A DNA stretch of 5,888 nucleotides from Acidobacteriota bacterium (GTDB taxonomy: Bacteria > Acidobacteriota > Terriglobia > Bryobacterales > Bryobacteraceae). The stretch lies in assembly GCA_021788955.1 (NCBI GenBank), contig JAJYKC010000195.1:1-5888 (forward strand). Direction: 5' to 3'. Made by a program: the position numbers and the translations under genes. Positions 4,868-5,888 of this stretch are shown one piece after another. The notes under the pieces are model-generated. The model saw nothing but the letters and a program-made list of their open reading frames with translations, did no database searches and was not told the origin of the DNA. Within the stretch, counting starts at the first letter, position 1. Each line of letters opens with the position of its first letter.

Positions 4868-5888
4868 GTGGCCGATTTTCATCAAACCGGTGTCGTAACG
4901 ACGTTGCACCGCTTCGCGGCCGGCTTTGACGCCCAGGCCGAAGCGGAACTGGCCTGCTACGCCGCGTTGCGGCCGGTCGCGCTCGCCCTTCCGGCGCTGT
5001 ACTCGGAGTTCGAGCACCCGGCGATGCGAAGCATCGCGAACGAACTTCGCGGGCAGCGTTTCCTGGGCCGGATTGTGGTGGCGTTGGGCCGGGCAAACGA
5101 AGCGCAATACCGCCACGCCCGGTCGTTCTTCGAGGATTTCGAAACCCCGGTTTCGTTCCTGCAGGTGGATCATCCGAGAATCGCGGTGCTTCTCCGGAGC
5201 CTGGAAAAAGAGGGTCTCCGGGTTGGCGCCGCGGGCAAGGGCCGCGCCTGCTGGCTCGCGGCCGGTTACCTGCTCGCACAGGGCGGCTTCCACGCAATTG
5301 CGTTTCACGACTGCGATATCCGCAACTACCGGCGCTCGCTGGTGGCGAGGCTCTGCTCGCCCCTCACGCATCCCGGCCTCGATTTCGAATACGCCAAAGG
5401 CTACTACGCCCGCGTGGCCAACCAATTATACGGCCGCGTGACCCGCCTGTTCTTCACGCCGCTGGTGCGCGCGCTGCGCGGGCTTGAACCCGGCAGCGGC
5501 TTCCTCGAGTACCTGGACAGCTTCCGCTATGCCCTGGCCGGTGAGTTCGCGATGACCACGGGCTTGCTGCGGTCCAGTTGTTTCGGCGCGGGCTGGGGGC
5601 TCGAAGTTGGGTTGCTCGCTGAGGCATGGCGGAACTGCGGCGCACAGCGCGTCTGCCAGATCGACATCAGCGATAACTACGAACACAAGCACCAGGAACT
5701 GTCGCCTGCCGATGCGAGTAAGGGCCTGCGCCGGATGAGCGCGGAGATCGCGTGGACGTTGCTCGATTCAACCGCCGCCGAGGGGATCGCGCTCACGCCC
5801 ACCGCAAAGAGAGTTCTGGAAGAGCGCTACCTGCGCCTGGCGCGCGAGGCCGTGCGGCGCTATGAAGCCGACGCTTTATGCAACGGAC
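4868..5888 (+). CDS. Glucosyl-3-phosphoglycerate synthase-like glycosyltransferase (GT81/GpgS type), 3' end beyond window
   Basis: The frame is open from GTG 4868 to the right edge (340 codons). Relatives run about 390-420 residues, so a C-terminal piece is missing. The opening MADFHQTGVVTTLHR is like that of bacterial GpgS-like proteins as I remember them. A GT-A fold is indicated by VALALPALYSEF (37-48), GKGRACWLAAGYLLA (123-137) and the metal-binding DCD in AFHDCDIRNY (145-154). Later signatures are YGRVTRLFFTPLVRAL (188-203), ALAGEFAMT (222-230), GWGLEVGLLAE (242-252) and CQIDISDNYEHKHQEL (263-278), which parallel the GRVTELxxxPLL, PLAGEYA and GYGVEIGLL motifs of GpgS. Such enzymes transfer a sugar from an NDP-sugar to 3-phosphoglycerate; after dephosphorylation this yields glucosylglycerate (or mannosylglycerate), a compatible solute. 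Donor and acceptor are inferred from family. The start could also be ATG 4859 (three residues longer), but the ribosome binding site favours 4868. The gene lies 86 bp after the amidotransferase on the same strand, with no terminator or convincing promoter between. A phosphatase or glycoside phosphorylase downstream would be expected if the pathway call is right. Confidence 0.85.
   Translation, partial: MADFHQTGVVTTLHRFAAGFDAQAEAELACYAALRPVALALPALYSEFEHPAMRSIANELRGQRFLGRIVVALGRANEAQYRHARSFFEDFETPVSFLQVDHPRIAVLLRSLEKEGLRVGAAGKGRACWLAAGYLLAQGGFHAIAFHDCDIRNYRRSLVARLCSPLTHPGLDFEYAKGYYARVANQLYGRVTRLFFTPLVRALRGLEPGSGFLEYLDSFRYALAGEFAMTTGLLRSSCFGAGWGLEVGLLAEAWRNCGAQRVCQIDISDNYEHKHQELSPADASKGLRRMSAEIAWTLLDSTAAEGIALTPTAKRVLEERYLRLAREAVRRYEADALCNG

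Noticed and set aside
3654..5297. Very long minus-strand open frame (547 codons) under the amidotransferase and glycosyltransferase genes
   Set aside because: It is antisense to two genes with full family motifs. Its translation is low-complexity Arg/Pro/Gly-rich with no recognisable domain, typical of GC-rich antisense frames.

Overview
This is a GC-rich window (roughly 60% or more by eye) with ordinary bacterial chromosomal coding. It suggests a soil Acidobacteriota lineage of the Solibacter/Bryobacter type. The basis is protein style: a secreted cyclophilin with a charged insert, and a PlsC-like acyltransferase opening 'MPEFDA'. That is inference from remembered family appearance, not from a search. 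I see no tRNA, rRNA, insertion sequence, phage gene or CRISPR array.

Layout, left to right. (1) On the minus strand, running off the left edge, is the N-terminal 96 residues of a lysophospholipid acyltransferase-like protein. (2) A gap of about 98 bp separates it from a divergent, exported cyclophilin-type peptidyl-prolyl isomerase, whose perfect TATAAT box lies so close to its ATG that the mRNA should be leaderless or nearly so. (3) Convergent to that gene, with both stop codons inside one small palindrome, is an isochorismatase-fold hydrolase on the minus strand. It lacks the usual nucleophilic cysteine (Ser instead) and has no standard start codon in front of its conserved N-terminal half. 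(4) A divergent control region of about 180 bp carries a sigma70-like promoter and a LacI/CcpA-type operator overlapping the predicted transcription start. (5) It leads into a full-length LacI-family repressor, followed 60 bp later by (6) a glutamine-dependent asparagine-synthetase-type amidotransferase. (7) After 86 bp comes a glycosyltransferase of the glucosyl-3-phosphoglycerate synthase (GT81-like) type, open to the right edge and missing its C-terminus.

How they may work together: the repressor probably controls its own promoter and perhaps the same-strand amidotransferase and glycosyltransferase. Glucosylglycerate-type solutes are known to accumulate under salt stress and nitrogen limitation in some bacteria, so a glutamine-using amidotransferase next to such a synthase is suggestive. 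The co-regulation is only inferred. The left-hand genes look like unrelated housekeeping or accessory functions. I found no clearly new multi-gene system. The best leads are the altered isochorismatase-fold gene, the leaderless cyclophilin mRNA, and the repressor/amidotransferase/glycosyltransferase neighbourhood.
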